This document shows, piece by piece, positions 43,431-51,817 of a DNA stretch of 64,000 bases. The stretch comes from Muribaculum gordoncarteri (lineage in GTDB: Bacteria > Bacteroidota > Bacteroidia > Bacteroidales > Muribaculaceae), in NCBI RefSeq assembly GCF_004803695.1, contig NZ_CP039393.1:62001-126000 (forward strand), read 5' to 3'. The position numbers and the translations under genes were made by a program. Below the pieces are notes generated by a model that was not told the origin of the DNA, did no database searches, and saw nothing but the letters and a program-made list of their open reading frames with translations. Position 1 is the stretch's first letter. Each line of letters starts with the position of its first letter.

Positions 43431-43727
43431 TTATAAGTTATCTGATTTCAGGAACTGTCGTAATGTCAGATGTTTTATGCCTTCGTAGTTCTGAGGGCGT
43501 GTCATCGGATTCATGGATATGACATACTTGGGATAGTTGTCTTGAATCTTCAGCAGATTTCCAAACTCACGTTCCATTGTATTGTCGTCAGCGATGAGAT
43601 ACGCTACCTGTATATAAACTGATGTGCCGCCTTTTTCGGCAACAAAATCAATTTCACCGTTGGGAAGAGTTCCCACGCTAATCTTGTATCCGAGATTTTT
43701 AAGGTGAAGATAGACGGCATTTTGTTA
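43431..43727 (-). pseudogene. 3' remnant of a DUF4143 AAA ATPase
   Basis: About 98 codons of the C-terminal DUF4143 domain remain: NAVYLHLKNLGYKISVG, GEIDFVAEKGG, YIQVAYLIADDNTMERE, YPKYVISMNPM. The family is normally 380-450 residues with an N-terminal ATPase, all of which is missing. The similarity breaks right beside the palindrome at 43731-43772. Confidence 0.75.
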
Positions 43728-43730
43728 ATT

Positions 43731-43772
43731 ATAGCAAATAAAATTGCGCTTAATCGCAATTCTATTTGCTAT
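43731..43772. repeat. 18-bp palindrome at the break of the ATPase remnant
   Basis: Arms ATAGCAAATAAAATTGCG and CGCAATTCTATTTGCTAT pair over 18 positions with one mismatch around a 6-nt loop. It lies 3-4 nt beyond the last ATPase-derived codon, so it may be an element end, a recombination site or a terminator. Confidence 0.6.
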
Positions 43773-43901
43773 ACCTTATAAAATTATGTAGCAAACTGTG
43801 AGGGGTGCAAAAGCTCGGCATTGCCAAAATTGAAGAATCGGCTAAACACAGTGGGCGTGAATACAGAGAGGTGCCAGTAGCGGCTGAAACGAATTGTAGC
43901 G

Positions 43902-43988
43902 GAGTCCGCGTCCGGATTTGTGCTCAAGGCAAAAGAAAAAGCAGCTACGATTGGATTCGTAACTGCTTGATTTTCCAGTGGTCCCACT
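43902..43988 (-). repeat. duplicated tRNA 3' end and terminator, distal copy
   Basis: Matches 44947-45033 closely: GAGTCCGCGTCCGG, the hairpin AAGCAGCTACGA/TCGTAACTGCTT, and the last bases of the CAU-anticodon tRNA (GTGGTCCCACT region). With the proximal copy it brackets the toxin-antitoxin pair, as expected for attachment-site repeats of an element integrated at the tRNA. Confidence 0.6.
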
Positions 43989-44255
43989 TGCTCTATCGCC
44001 TAATGATTAAGCAGATGATAACCAAATATTTAACGCTGCTATAAGTGGTGTGGAACCACCATAGAGGCACCTTTATTATTCATTATTGTTCAGCAATATG
44101 ATTTCGTTGAAATAGTGTCGTTACACTACTTTGGTTAGTGTATGGCAAAGTTCGTTATTTTGGGGACGATTATACAAGAGTCATAGTCCAAAATAACCTT
44201 AAAATGAACCCAGATACCCGTTTTTTTTGAACGAACCGATTAGTTGGACTCATTC

Positions 44256-44531
44256 CTAATCCTTAAACAGCTCTGAATGGGAGCCAAGCCTGAACAATGC
44301 AAGAGTATTACTTTCCTCATCATACCATATAAGCAGGAAATCGCCTTCAATATGACATTCAAGGCAGCCGGAGTATTCTCCTTTTAATGGGTGCTGCCGA
44401 TATTTCTCCGGTAGCGTAATTTCATTACGGAGCATATCAAGGACAATCTTCAGTTCTTCGAGTTTCTTAGGCTGATTCAGAAATCGCTTCAAGTCTTTCT
44501 TAAATTGTCGCGTGTAGCGAAGCTCTTTCAT
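44256..44531 (-). CDS. YafQ/RelE-type mRNA interferase toxin
   Basis: Toxin of 91 residues, RelE superfamily, YafQ branch. Visible: YTRQFKKDLKRF at the start, HPLKGEYSGCLECHIEGDFLLIWY and the C-terminal RLGSHSELF with the catalytic-type His residues. It would cleave mRNA at the ribosome when free of antitoxin. It overlaps the antitoxin gene by 4 bp, antitoxin first, the standard order. Confidence 0.88.
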   Translation of the reverse strand: MKELRYTRQFKKDLKRFLNQPKKLEELKIVLDMLRNEITLPEKYRQHPLKGEYSGCLECHIEGDFLLIWYDEESNTLALFRLGSHSELFKD

Positions 44532-44779
44532 AAATCCATTGATTTAAGCATGGCTTCGACACTTGAAGTATCAATCGGCCCTTCAAGTTTACCGGCTTTC
44601 GCATCGTTCAACGCGGCGATGGTTTCCTCGTTTGGTTCGTGATACACGGCATCAAGCAGCAAGCACTCAACATAGTTGTTAAGGCTGCGGCGATCCTTTT
44701 GTGCAAGTTCCTTCAGCTTGTCAAGAAGATAGACAGGCAGTCGGAACACGTGGGCTTTCTTTTCGAGCGATGTATACAT
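44528..44779 (-). CDS. antitoxin of YafQ-type system
   Basis: Protein of 83 residues. The N-terminal half looks like a ribbon-helix-helix domain (HVFRLPVYLLDKLKELAQKDRRSLNNYVE), the C-terminal half is an acidic neutralising tail (EETIAALNDAKAGKLEGPID, SMDL). It binds its own promoter and the toxin in this family. The 4-bp overlap with the toxin gene supports co-translation. Confidence 0.8.
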   Translation of the reverse strand: MYTSLEKKAHVFRLPVYLLDKLKELAQKDRRSLNNYVECLLLDAVYHEPNEETIAALNDAKAGKLEGPIDTSSVEAMLKSMDL

Positions 44780-44946
44780 AGTGATATCATTTAGATTACA
44801 AATCTACGACATTTTATAATCAACAACAAATTTATTTATTACAAAGTTTCAAAGTTCTCCTTGTAAACATCTGTATTACTGCGAAAATGCGGCGCGGCGT
44901 GGCGGCTCGTGTTGGCGTCGGCTAAACACCGACTGCCTCATACACC

Positions 44947-45033
44947 GAGTCCGCGTCCGGATTTGTGTTCAAGGCAAAAAAAGCAGCTACGATTTGTTTC
45001 GTAACTGCTTGATTTTTAAGTTGTGGTCCCACT
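44947..45033 (-). repeat. tRNA 3' end and terminator, proximal copy
   Basis: Contains the tRNA terminator: arms AAGCAGCTACGA (44981-44992) and TTCGTAACTGCTT (44998-45010), followed on the minus strand by seven T. The same block recurs about 1 kb away at 43902-43988. Confidence 0.65.
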
Positions 45034-45097
45034 AGGGCTTGAACCTAGGACTCCCTGATTATGAGTCAGGTGCTCTAACCAACTGAGCTATGGGACC
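45024..45097 (-). tRNA. tRNA with CAU anticodon (Met elongator or Ile2)
   Basis: 74 nt, acceptor stem GGTCCCA/TGGGACC, D arm AGCTCAGTTGGTTAGAGC, anticodon stem-loop CCTGACTCATAATCAGG, T arm GGTTCAAGCC. The CAU anticodon fits elongator Met or lysidine-modified Ile2; I cannot separate them by eye. CCA is not encoded. Confidence 0.9.
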
Positions 45098-45110
45098 GAA
45101 ATTGTGAGTG

Positions 45111-45118
45111 CAAAGATA
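45111..45118 (-). promoter_or_regulatory. -7 box of the CAU tRNA
   Basis: TATCTTTG on the minus strand, 14 nt upstream of the tRNA 5' end. Confidence 0.65.
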
Positions 45119-45337
45119 ATACGTTTTTTTGTTATGCGCAATAGGTGGCGCGTTTTTTTATTGAAAGTTTTTCCAAAAACATCGCCATGTCACGGATGTT
45201 GACTTGATTTCAACATCCGTCATCTCCAATGTTACATGGGGAAAGACAAATGTTACATTATTCACTCTGCATTTTGCCTCCTGATTGTTAATTTTGCATT
45301 ATTAAATGATAAACCAATTAACAAAATCAAGTAACCA

Positions 45338-47803
45338 ATGAATCTTATAACCAAACGAACGCTATCTTGCATTTCGGCATCGATTCTTTGTTTCGCTTGT
45401 GCTGTCGCTCAGAATTTCGAGCAGACACAACATGGAATCAAGGCCCTTGCCAACGGACAGAATGTTGAGCTGCAACTCTACACACCGTCAAGTGTACGTG
45501 TGACAAAGTCGCCTGCCGACGCTCCGAGCAGTCCCAAAAGTTTCTCAGTCATAGCCTCGCCTGAAAAGGTCGAGTTCACCGCTAAAAAGTCGGGCAACAA
45601 TGTCGTGTTAAGCAGCAAAGAGCTTACCGCCACACTGAACCTGAAGACCGGTACCGTGTCATTTCGCAACAATAAAGGCCGATTGCTTTCGGAAGGCACC
45701 GCAGCCTCATTCACTCCCGTGGACGATGCCGGGGAGCCGGCTCTGAAGGTAAAGCAGACATTTGTTCTCGACAAAGATGAGCCCGTTTATGGACTCGGAA
45801 ACCTTGAAAACGGCAAATTGTCGCAGCGCGGCGTCAACCGCACTCTCATGCCCGGCAACATAGAGGACGGAATCCCCTTGATCGTATCGCCTAAAGGCTA
45901 TGCCGTGTTCTGGGACAACTATTCTCCTACCGAATTTATCGACAACGACAACGAAACGGCATTTGAGTCGGCAGTGGGCGAATGTGTCGACTACTACTTC
46001 ATGGAAGGTAAAAACGCCGACGAGGTGATCTCGGAAATCCGCACCCTGACCGGCGATGTTCCCATGTTCCCCTTGTGGACCTATGGATTCTGGCAGAGCC
46101 GCGAGCGTTACAAGAGCCAGGGCGAAACCGTAGGCGTGGTCAAGAAATACCGCGAACTCGGTGTGCCCCTCGACGGAATCATCCAGGACTGGCAATACTG
46201 GGGCAACAACTACTTGTGGAATGCAATGGAATTCATGAATCCCGAATTCAACAATCCGCAAAAGATGATGGACGACATCCACGGCCTCAACGCCCATGCC
46301 ATAATATCTATATGGTCGTCATTCGGACCCCAGACCAAGCCCTACCGCGACCTCGACGAGAAGGGCCTGCTGTTCAACATCGCCACATGGCCCCAATCGG
46401 GCATTGCCGAGCAGTGGCCTCCCCGCATGGACTATCCCTCGGGTGTACGCGTTTACGATGCCTACAGCCCCGAAGCACGCGACATCTATTGGAAGCACCT
46501 GTCACGCCTCCATGACTACGACATGGACGGATGGTGGATGGATTCTACCGAGCCCGACCATTTCGATGTCAAGCCAGCGGACTTCGACACCAAAACCTAT
46601 CTCGGCTCATTCCGCAAGGTGCGTAACGCCTATCCTCTGTTGACCGTAGGCGGTGTCTACGACCATCAGCGAGCCAAGACCGACGACAAGCGAGTGTTCA
46701 TCCTCACCCGTTCAGGCTATGTAGGTCAGCAGCGTTACGGATGTAATGTGTGGACCGGTGATGTCAACTCTACATGGGACATGCTGCGCAAGCAGATACC
46801 CGCACTCCTCAACTTCACGCTCACCGGCAACCCCAACTGTAACTCCGACATAGGAGGATTCTTCTGCAGCGGCTACAACCGACGCAACGGCGACAATTCG
46901 GCTACAAAAAATCCTTTGTTCCAGGAGCTCTTTGTGCGTTGGATGCAGTTCGGTGCATTCACTCCGATGATGCGCTCCCACGGTGCCGACATCATGCGCG
47001 AGATATACTATTTCGGACAGAAAGGCGATGTGATATACGACGCCATCGAGGATGCAATACGCCTGCGCTACTCGCTTCTGCCCTACATATACTCGACCTC
47101 ATGGCAGGTTTCCAACGATGACAAGAGCTTCATGCGCGCACTCATGATGGACTTCCCCAACGACAAGAAGGGCTGGAACATCGGCGACCAGTACATGTTT
47201 GGCGACAATCTGCTTGTGGCTCCCGTTGTAAACGCCCAATATACTCCTGAAAAGGTCATGAAGATTGACGAAAACACCGGATGGAACCGCGATCAGGCCG
47301 GAAGCAGCGAAAACACCAAGGGCAATGTCAATTTCATGGAGCAGCACTCAACCGATGTGTATCTGCCCGCAGGTGCTTCATGGTATGACTACTGGACAAA
47401 TGAACGCTACAAAGGCGGCCAGACCATCAGCAAGCCCACTACCATAAAGACCATACCTCTTTATGTAAAGGCCGGCAGCATCATGCCCATGGGCCCCGAT
47501 GTTCAATATGCAACCGAAAAGCCCTGGGACAACCTCACCGTACGCGTTTATCCCGGAGCAAACGGTGAATTTACACTGTATGAGGACGAATTTGACAACT
47601 ACAACTACGAAAAGGGTCAATATTCGACTATAAAGTTCATCTGGAACGATAAATCCCGCACGCTCACAATCGATGACCGCAAGGGAACATATCCCGGAAT
47701 GTTGAAAAACCGCAACTTCAATGTCGTATTGATGTCAAATGGCGGTGGCGCATCACCCGTAACTGTTCCTTACGACGGAAGCAAAAAGAGTGTAAAACTG
47801 TAA
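45338..47803 (+). CDS. GH31 alpha-glycosidase (alpha-xylosidase/alpha-glucosidase)
   Basis: Exported glycoside hydrolase of 821 residues with signal peptide (CISASILCFACAVAQN). The N-terminal beta-sandwich (DUF4968-like, to about 230) precedes the GH31 barrel; the nucleophile is the Asp in DGWWMDSTEPD (about residue 405). The acid/base Asp lies in the later NVWTGDVNSTWD region. C-terminal sheets include DUF5110-like YEDEFDNYNYEKG. Closest-looking family members are periplasmic alpha-xylosidases of Bacteroidales. In this pectin cluster it may remove alpha-linked side sugars; the substrate is not proven. Confidence 0.85.
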   Translation: MNLITKRTLSCISASILCFACAVAQNFEQTQHGIKALANGQNVELQLYTPSSVRVTKSPADAPSSPKSFSVIASPEKVEFTAKKSGNNVVLSSKELTATLNLKTGTVSFRNNKGRLLSEGTAASFTPVDDAGEPALKVKQTFVLDKDEPVYGLGNLENGKLSQRGVNRTLMPGNIEDGIPLIVSPKGYAVFWDNYSPTEFIDNDNETAFESAVGECVDYYFMEGKNADEVISEIRTLTGDVPMFPLWTYGFWQSRERYKSQGETVGVVKKYRELGVPLDGIIQDWQYWGNNYLWNAMEFMNPEFNNPQKMMDDIHGLNAHAIISIWSSFGPQTKPYRDLDEKGLLFNIATWPQSGIAEQWPPRMDYPSGVRVYDAYSPEARDIYWKHLSRLHDYDMDGWWMDSTEPDHFDVKPADFDTKTYLGSFRKVRNAYPLLTVGGVYDHQRAKTDDKRVFILTRSGYVGQQRYGCNVWTGDVNSTWDMLRKQIPALLNFTLTGNPNCNSDIGGFFCSGYNRRNGDNSATKNPLFQELFVRWMQFGAFTPMMRSHGADIMREIYYFGQKGDVIYDAIEDAIRLRYSLLPYIYSTSWQVSNDDKSFMRALMMDFPNDKKGWNIGDQYMFGDNLLVAPVVNAQYTPEKVMKIDENTGWNRDQAGSSENTKGNVNFMEQHSTDVYLPAGASWYDYWTNERYKGGQTISKPTTIKTIPLYVKAGSIMPMGPDVQYATEKPWDNLTVRVYPGANGEFTLYEDEFDNYNYEKGQYSTIKFIWNDKSRTLTIDDRKGTYPGMLKNRNFNVVLMSNGGGASPVTVPYDGSKKSVKL

Positions 47804-47831
47804 TAACAGGCTCAAATATCCTATTTGATCG

Positions 47832-47863
47832 GTCGGTATTTGCATCACATTGTCAATACCGAC
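47832..47863 (+). terminator. terminator after GH31 gene
   Basis: Perfect 9-bp arms GTCGGTATT and AATACCGAC, 28 nt after the stop. A 15-nt tandem repeat (TATAAATTATCGTA-type) follows near 47874-47903. Confidence 0.6.
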
Positions 47864-47979
47864 TGATTCATTTTATAAATTATCGTATTATAAATTATCG
47901 TAACCGACGATTATTAAAATAGATTCGGATTACCGGATATTTAGGATATTTGTCATGTCATCACATTAACTTCAAATTC

Positions 47980-49462
47980 ATGAAAGTAAAATTTGCGATA
48001 TGTCTTCTGATTGCGTTAGTCGGCTTGCCGGTCAATGCTCAATTACGCGTTTCGGGACAGCCTGTTGGCAACAGCGTCAACCTTGGGAAATGCTCCATAC
48101 TCGTTGACTCTCTCGATCATCACCTGATAGTGACCGTGGCAGGAATGTTTGCCGACGATTTCCACCGGGTGACCGGCAAGTCGATTCCCGTTGCCGGTGC
48201 TGATGTATGAGGAGCTGAAAAAGGCCTACGACACAGGCGCCGACCGCTATTGGCTGCTTAACGTAGGCGACATAAAGCCCATGGAGCTTGCCGTGCAGAC
48301 ATTCTTCGACATGGCGTGGGACTTTGACCGATTCAATTACGAAAACATCAACCGTCGCCAAAGCGCATTCCTTGGGTCGGTTTTCGGTGATGAATACACC
48401 CCCGATTTCCAGGAGATACTTGACCAATACTACCGCCTCGCGTGGAGCCGCAAGCCCGAATTCATGGGGTGGGAACGCGAGTGGGATTCACCGCAATACA
48501 CCGGACTCAAAGATCCCGAGTACTCATTCGACAACTACAATGAAGCCGCCTCTCGCCTTAAGGAGTACAGTGACATAGCCGACCGTTGTCGCGAATTGTA
48601 CGACAAACTGCCCGCTGACTACAAAGCCTCGTTCTTTGAACTGCTTGGCTATCCGGTCATGGCAGCAAACCAGATGAACCGCAAGTTCCTCATGGCCGGT
48701 TTGAACCACAAAATGACCGAGGCCAAGGAGTATGGCAAGGCCAATTGGGCGGCATTGCAATCGCAGCAGGCCTACGACAGCATCAATGCGTTGTCCCACA
48801 GGTACAACACCCAGTTAGACGGCAAATGGGAGGGAATGATGGCAATTCCTCCGGGATATGTGGCTCTATATCACAAAATGCCTGAAGTCAAATATCATGA
48901 CGGCTATTCTCCCGAAGCTGTCGACCTGTCAATCGACAAGAGCAAGGAGATTCCTGCAGGTTATGCCGTAATTCCGGTTGACTCTTACAAGTCATCCAAT
49001 TGCGGTACAGGTCACACCATCCGTATTCTGGAGGGCATAGGCTATGACTGGAAGTCGTTGCAGTTAGGCGAACCCCTGCAGCCACTCTCGTCCATTGACG
49101 ACGATTCTTGTCTGAGAGTCGATTACCAACTGCCCGTCATCGATTCCGATTCAATAACCGTCATCTTGTACACTATGCCGAGATTCCCGTTGTACAAGGG
49201 TGCTGAATCTAAGTTTGCAATGAAGGTCGACGGCAACGAGCCTGTAATATTCGACGACATACTCAAGGAGTGGTCGCTCGAATGGAAAGACCAGGTGCTG
49301 CAAAACGGAAAGGCCAACAAAGCCTCGTTTAAAATCGCATCACCCCGAAAGCCCGCCACACTGAGCATCCTTGCTCAAGACCCGGGTCTGATTATACAGC
49401 GCATTATAATCGATTACGGCGGATTGAAAGAGTCCTACATCGGGCCGCGTCCTCTGGATTGA
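47980..49462 (+). pseudogene. GH115 alpha-glucuronidase with large internal deletion
   Basis: The first about 70 codons give a signal peptide (ICLLIALVGLPVNAQ) and the GH115 N-terminus (DDFHRVTGKSIPVAG). The frame then stops at TGA near 48208. In another frame from about 48195 the GH115 sequence resumes deep in the catalytic domain (YEELKKAYDTGADRYWLLNVGDIKPMEL) and continues to a normal C-terminus. Full enzymes are about 800-850 residues and only about 490 remain, so roughly 300 residues including active-site regions are deleted, and the join is out of frame. The 3' end overlaps the convergent DUF4861 gene by 28 bp. Confidence 0.8.
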
Positions 49463-50361
49463 GCGGAGCCTGCATGCTTCCTCATGAATGAGAACCACTC
49501 TTCGGCCGACTTGAATCCGCCTCTCTCCCTGTCGCCCGAACTGATGACTCTGTAACGTATCTTTCCGTCACTGTCGGGGCGCACGATAAACAGGTAGTTC
49601 AGTTCGTCCTCCATCGACTTGACGATATTCTCGGGTGCGACACAAATGCCGAGCCCAACCGATTCTATGAGTTCGGGATGTCCCTTGTCGGGGACATTCC
49701 GGCCCCATGACGCGGCATATCCGTCGGGCGATATGAATCCCCGGTTGTCAAGCTCAAGTTTTTGAATGCCGGTGCTGAACATGTCACCGTCGTTATATCC
49801 CTCCAGCGTTATCTCTACCCAAAGGTCACGTGAGTCGCCTCGCACGGTATAACGTTGCGTCATCTCTATTGGGTGTCCGTTGAAAATCCACTCTTTGTCA
49901 CGCACCTCTATCTCTGATGGCGATAGCACCGTTTGAGTCCTCGATGTGACGTTATCAATTGTCACGGGCCCCTCCTGCCATCCGCGGAAAGAGCCGGCGC
50001 CGATTGATTTGCCGGCCCAAAGCACATCGCAGCCGTATCCCTCATCCATCTGCTGTGGCGTGGTATAGAATCCCGTCACATCAAGTTCCGTCTGCGGCAC
50101 CGCCTTGACATAGAGGTCGAGGCTCTGGCGGTTGTCCATATATACGCGATAGGCCACCCATGGATTCTCTATTACGGCTCCGTGACCGTATATGCTGTTA
50201 TACATATCGAGCGTGTTGGCATCGCCGGGATAGGTGATCGACACTATGCGCGGATGCTTGCCGTGGGAGTCATGTAACTTTATATATGCATCGGTCGACT
50301 GTGCCGATGCGGCAATGCTGCACAACAGCATCATTGCCGTGACATGGACATTGTGTTTCAT
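49435..50361 (-). CDS. DUF4861 family periplasmic protein
   Basis: Protein of 308 residues with signal peptide (MMLLCSIAASAQS). DUF4861 proteins occur in pectin/rhamnogalacturonan and ulvan clusters and have been linked to uronic acid release. Visible are NPWVAYRVYMDNRQSLDLY, GYGCDVLWAGKSIGAGSFRGW and GIQKLELDNRGF. It is the distal gene of a minus-strand operon with GH105 (25 nt upstream), CE12 and PL11. Confidence 0.78.
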   Translation of the reverse strand: MKHNVHVTAMMLLCSIAASAQSTDAYIKLHDSHGKHPRIVSITYPGDANTLDMYNSIYGHGAVIENPWVAYRVYMDNRQSLDLYVKAVPQTELDVTGFYTTPQQMDEGYGCDVLWAGKSIGAGSFRGWQEGPVTIDNVTSRTQTVLSPSEIEVRDKEWIFNGHPIEMTQRYTVRGDSRDLWVEITLEGYNDGDMFSTGIQKLELDNRGFISPDGYAASWGRNVPDKGHPELIESVGLGICVAPENIVKSMEDELNYLFIVRPDSDGKIRYRVISSGDRERGGFKSAEEWFSFMRKHAGSAQSRGRGPM

Positions 50362-50386
50362 CTCTTACAGTGTTGCTGATTGATTG

Positions 50387-51805
50387 TCAATGAAGAACCT
50401 CGGTGGCCTTGCCGTTCTCGTCAAGGCTGAATATGGGCACTGTCGCTTCGGGATCGACATTGTAGTAATGTATGGCGCTGTCGTTCAATCTCGGGTAGCT
50501 GCTGTTCAGCATCTTGATGATTTCTGAACCGGCCCATATAACAGGCCCGTATCCGTGAGCTGCTTTCACGCTCACCGGCCGGTAATAGTAGTAGGCGGGA
50601 TCAAATCCCATGCCGGTGCCCACGCACACTCCCTCTACTTCGCCCTTGTCGTTGATTTTTGAGGCAACGGCCTCCCATGCGAGCTGTGCGACAGGGCCGT
50701 AGGTTACAGCCTCGACCCAGCCTTGATTAACGGCATGAGCTATGCAGTAGGCAAATATTGCCGTGGCCGATGTTTCCTCGTAGGAGTCGTTGCGGTCAAG
50801 CAGCTGATGCCAGAATCCGTCGCGTCCTTGAAGCTGCGACAATCCCTTTATGTGCTCCTTTATTGTCGATAGTATCTTTGCCCGCTGTGGATGGTTCTCG
50901 GGCATTGCGTCGAGCAGCTGACACATGGTCAATATCGCCCATCCGTTGGCTCGTCCCCAGGCCATCGAAGGCTCTTGCTCAAGTCCCTCTACATATCCGT
51001 GACGGAATATGCCCTTCTCGGGAATCCACATGCGGTCGATGAAGAGTCCGGCTATGCGTGCCGCCTCGTCAAGCTGCTTCGGGTCGTTGGTGTAGGCCGA
51101 GCGTGCGGCCATCGACGGGAGAGCCATGAACATGTCGTCGAGCCACACCGAATTGTGGTGAGGACGGTTGCGCGCTATCGTTCCGTCGGCAAGACGGTAG
51201 GTGTGGTTCTCCACAATGTCGTAGTAACGCTCGATTATGTCGCCGATTTTCAATGTGGAATCGGCCATTGCGGCACGCATGAAAGCTGCCGACATTGCGC
51301 CTGCGTCATCAAGAGTGGCGGGCGCTATCACCTGACGCATCTGTCCGTCATGTCGGCCGGTACGTGACGCAAGTTCCGCAAACGCAGGAGCTGCCTTTGC
51401 AAGAAAACCTATGCGGTCGCTCACATAATCCTTGTATTTCGCATCGCCGAGAGTGTTGTAGGCATCGAGCAGCGCCATGTACATGACGCCCCATTCGTAA
51501 CTCGTCAACCTGTAAGTGCCTTGGTTCAGCTTTGCGTCATCGGGCAGATTCGTGAGGTCGTCTATTACTTCATCCTCTTCATTGACCACGCGGGCCGGAG
51601 TGACTGAATCGATGTATGAGAACACGCGGTCGATGTCGGCCTTTACCGAATCGACGCTTAACACTTTATATGGGTTAGTGTAGTCGGGTTGCAGCAGGTG
51701 AAGCGGAGTTGTCGAGTCGTTTATCTCAACCTCCTTCGGTTGCTTGTTCGATGAACAGGATGCCAATACGAGGCCCGACAGAAGAAATATGTTTATTCGT
51801 GACAT
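50387..51805 (-). CDS. GH105 unsaturated rhamnogalacturonyl hydrolase
   Basis: Lipoprotein of 472 residues (lipobox LVLASC). The (alpha/alpha)6 barrel of GH88/GH105 is recognised by YEWGVMYMALLDAY, HHNSVWLDDMFMALP, WGRANGWAILTMCQLLD and DGFWHQLLDRNDSYEETSATAIFAY. Asp in WLDDMFM and the later pair provide catalysis. It removes the unsaturated galacturonyl residue that rhamnogalacturonan lyases leave, so it fits with the PL11 gene in the same operon. Confidence 0.88.
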   Translation of the reverse strand: MSRINIFLLSGLVLASCSSNKQPKEVEINDSTTPLHLLQPDYTNPYKVLSVDSVKADIDRVFSYIDSVTPARVVNEEDEVIDDLTNLPDDAKLNQGTYRLTSYEWGVMYMALLDAYNTLGDAKYKDYVSDRIGFLAKAAPAFAELASRTGRHDGQMRQVIAPATLDDAGAMSAAFMRAAMADSTLKIGDIIERYYDIVENHTYRLADGTIARNRPHHNSVWLDDMFMALPSMAARSAYTNDPKQLDEAARIAGLFIDRMWIPEKGIFRHGYVEGLEQEPSMAWGRANGWAILTMCQLLDAMPENHPQRAKILSTIKEHIKGLSQLQGRDGFWHQLLDRNDSYEETSATAIFAYCIAHAVNQGWVEAVTYGPVAQLAWEAVASKINDKGEVEGVCVGTGMGFDPAYYYYRPVSVKAAHGYGPVIWAGSEIIKMLNSSYPRLNDSAIHYYNVDPEATVPIFSLDENGKATEVLH

Positions 51806-51817
51806 GAGTTGGTGTAA

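Noticed and set aside
28184-45020. Prophage or intact conjugative element
   Set aside because: No terminase, capsid, tail, relaxase, tra or integrase genes were seen; only insertion-sequence transposases and cargo.
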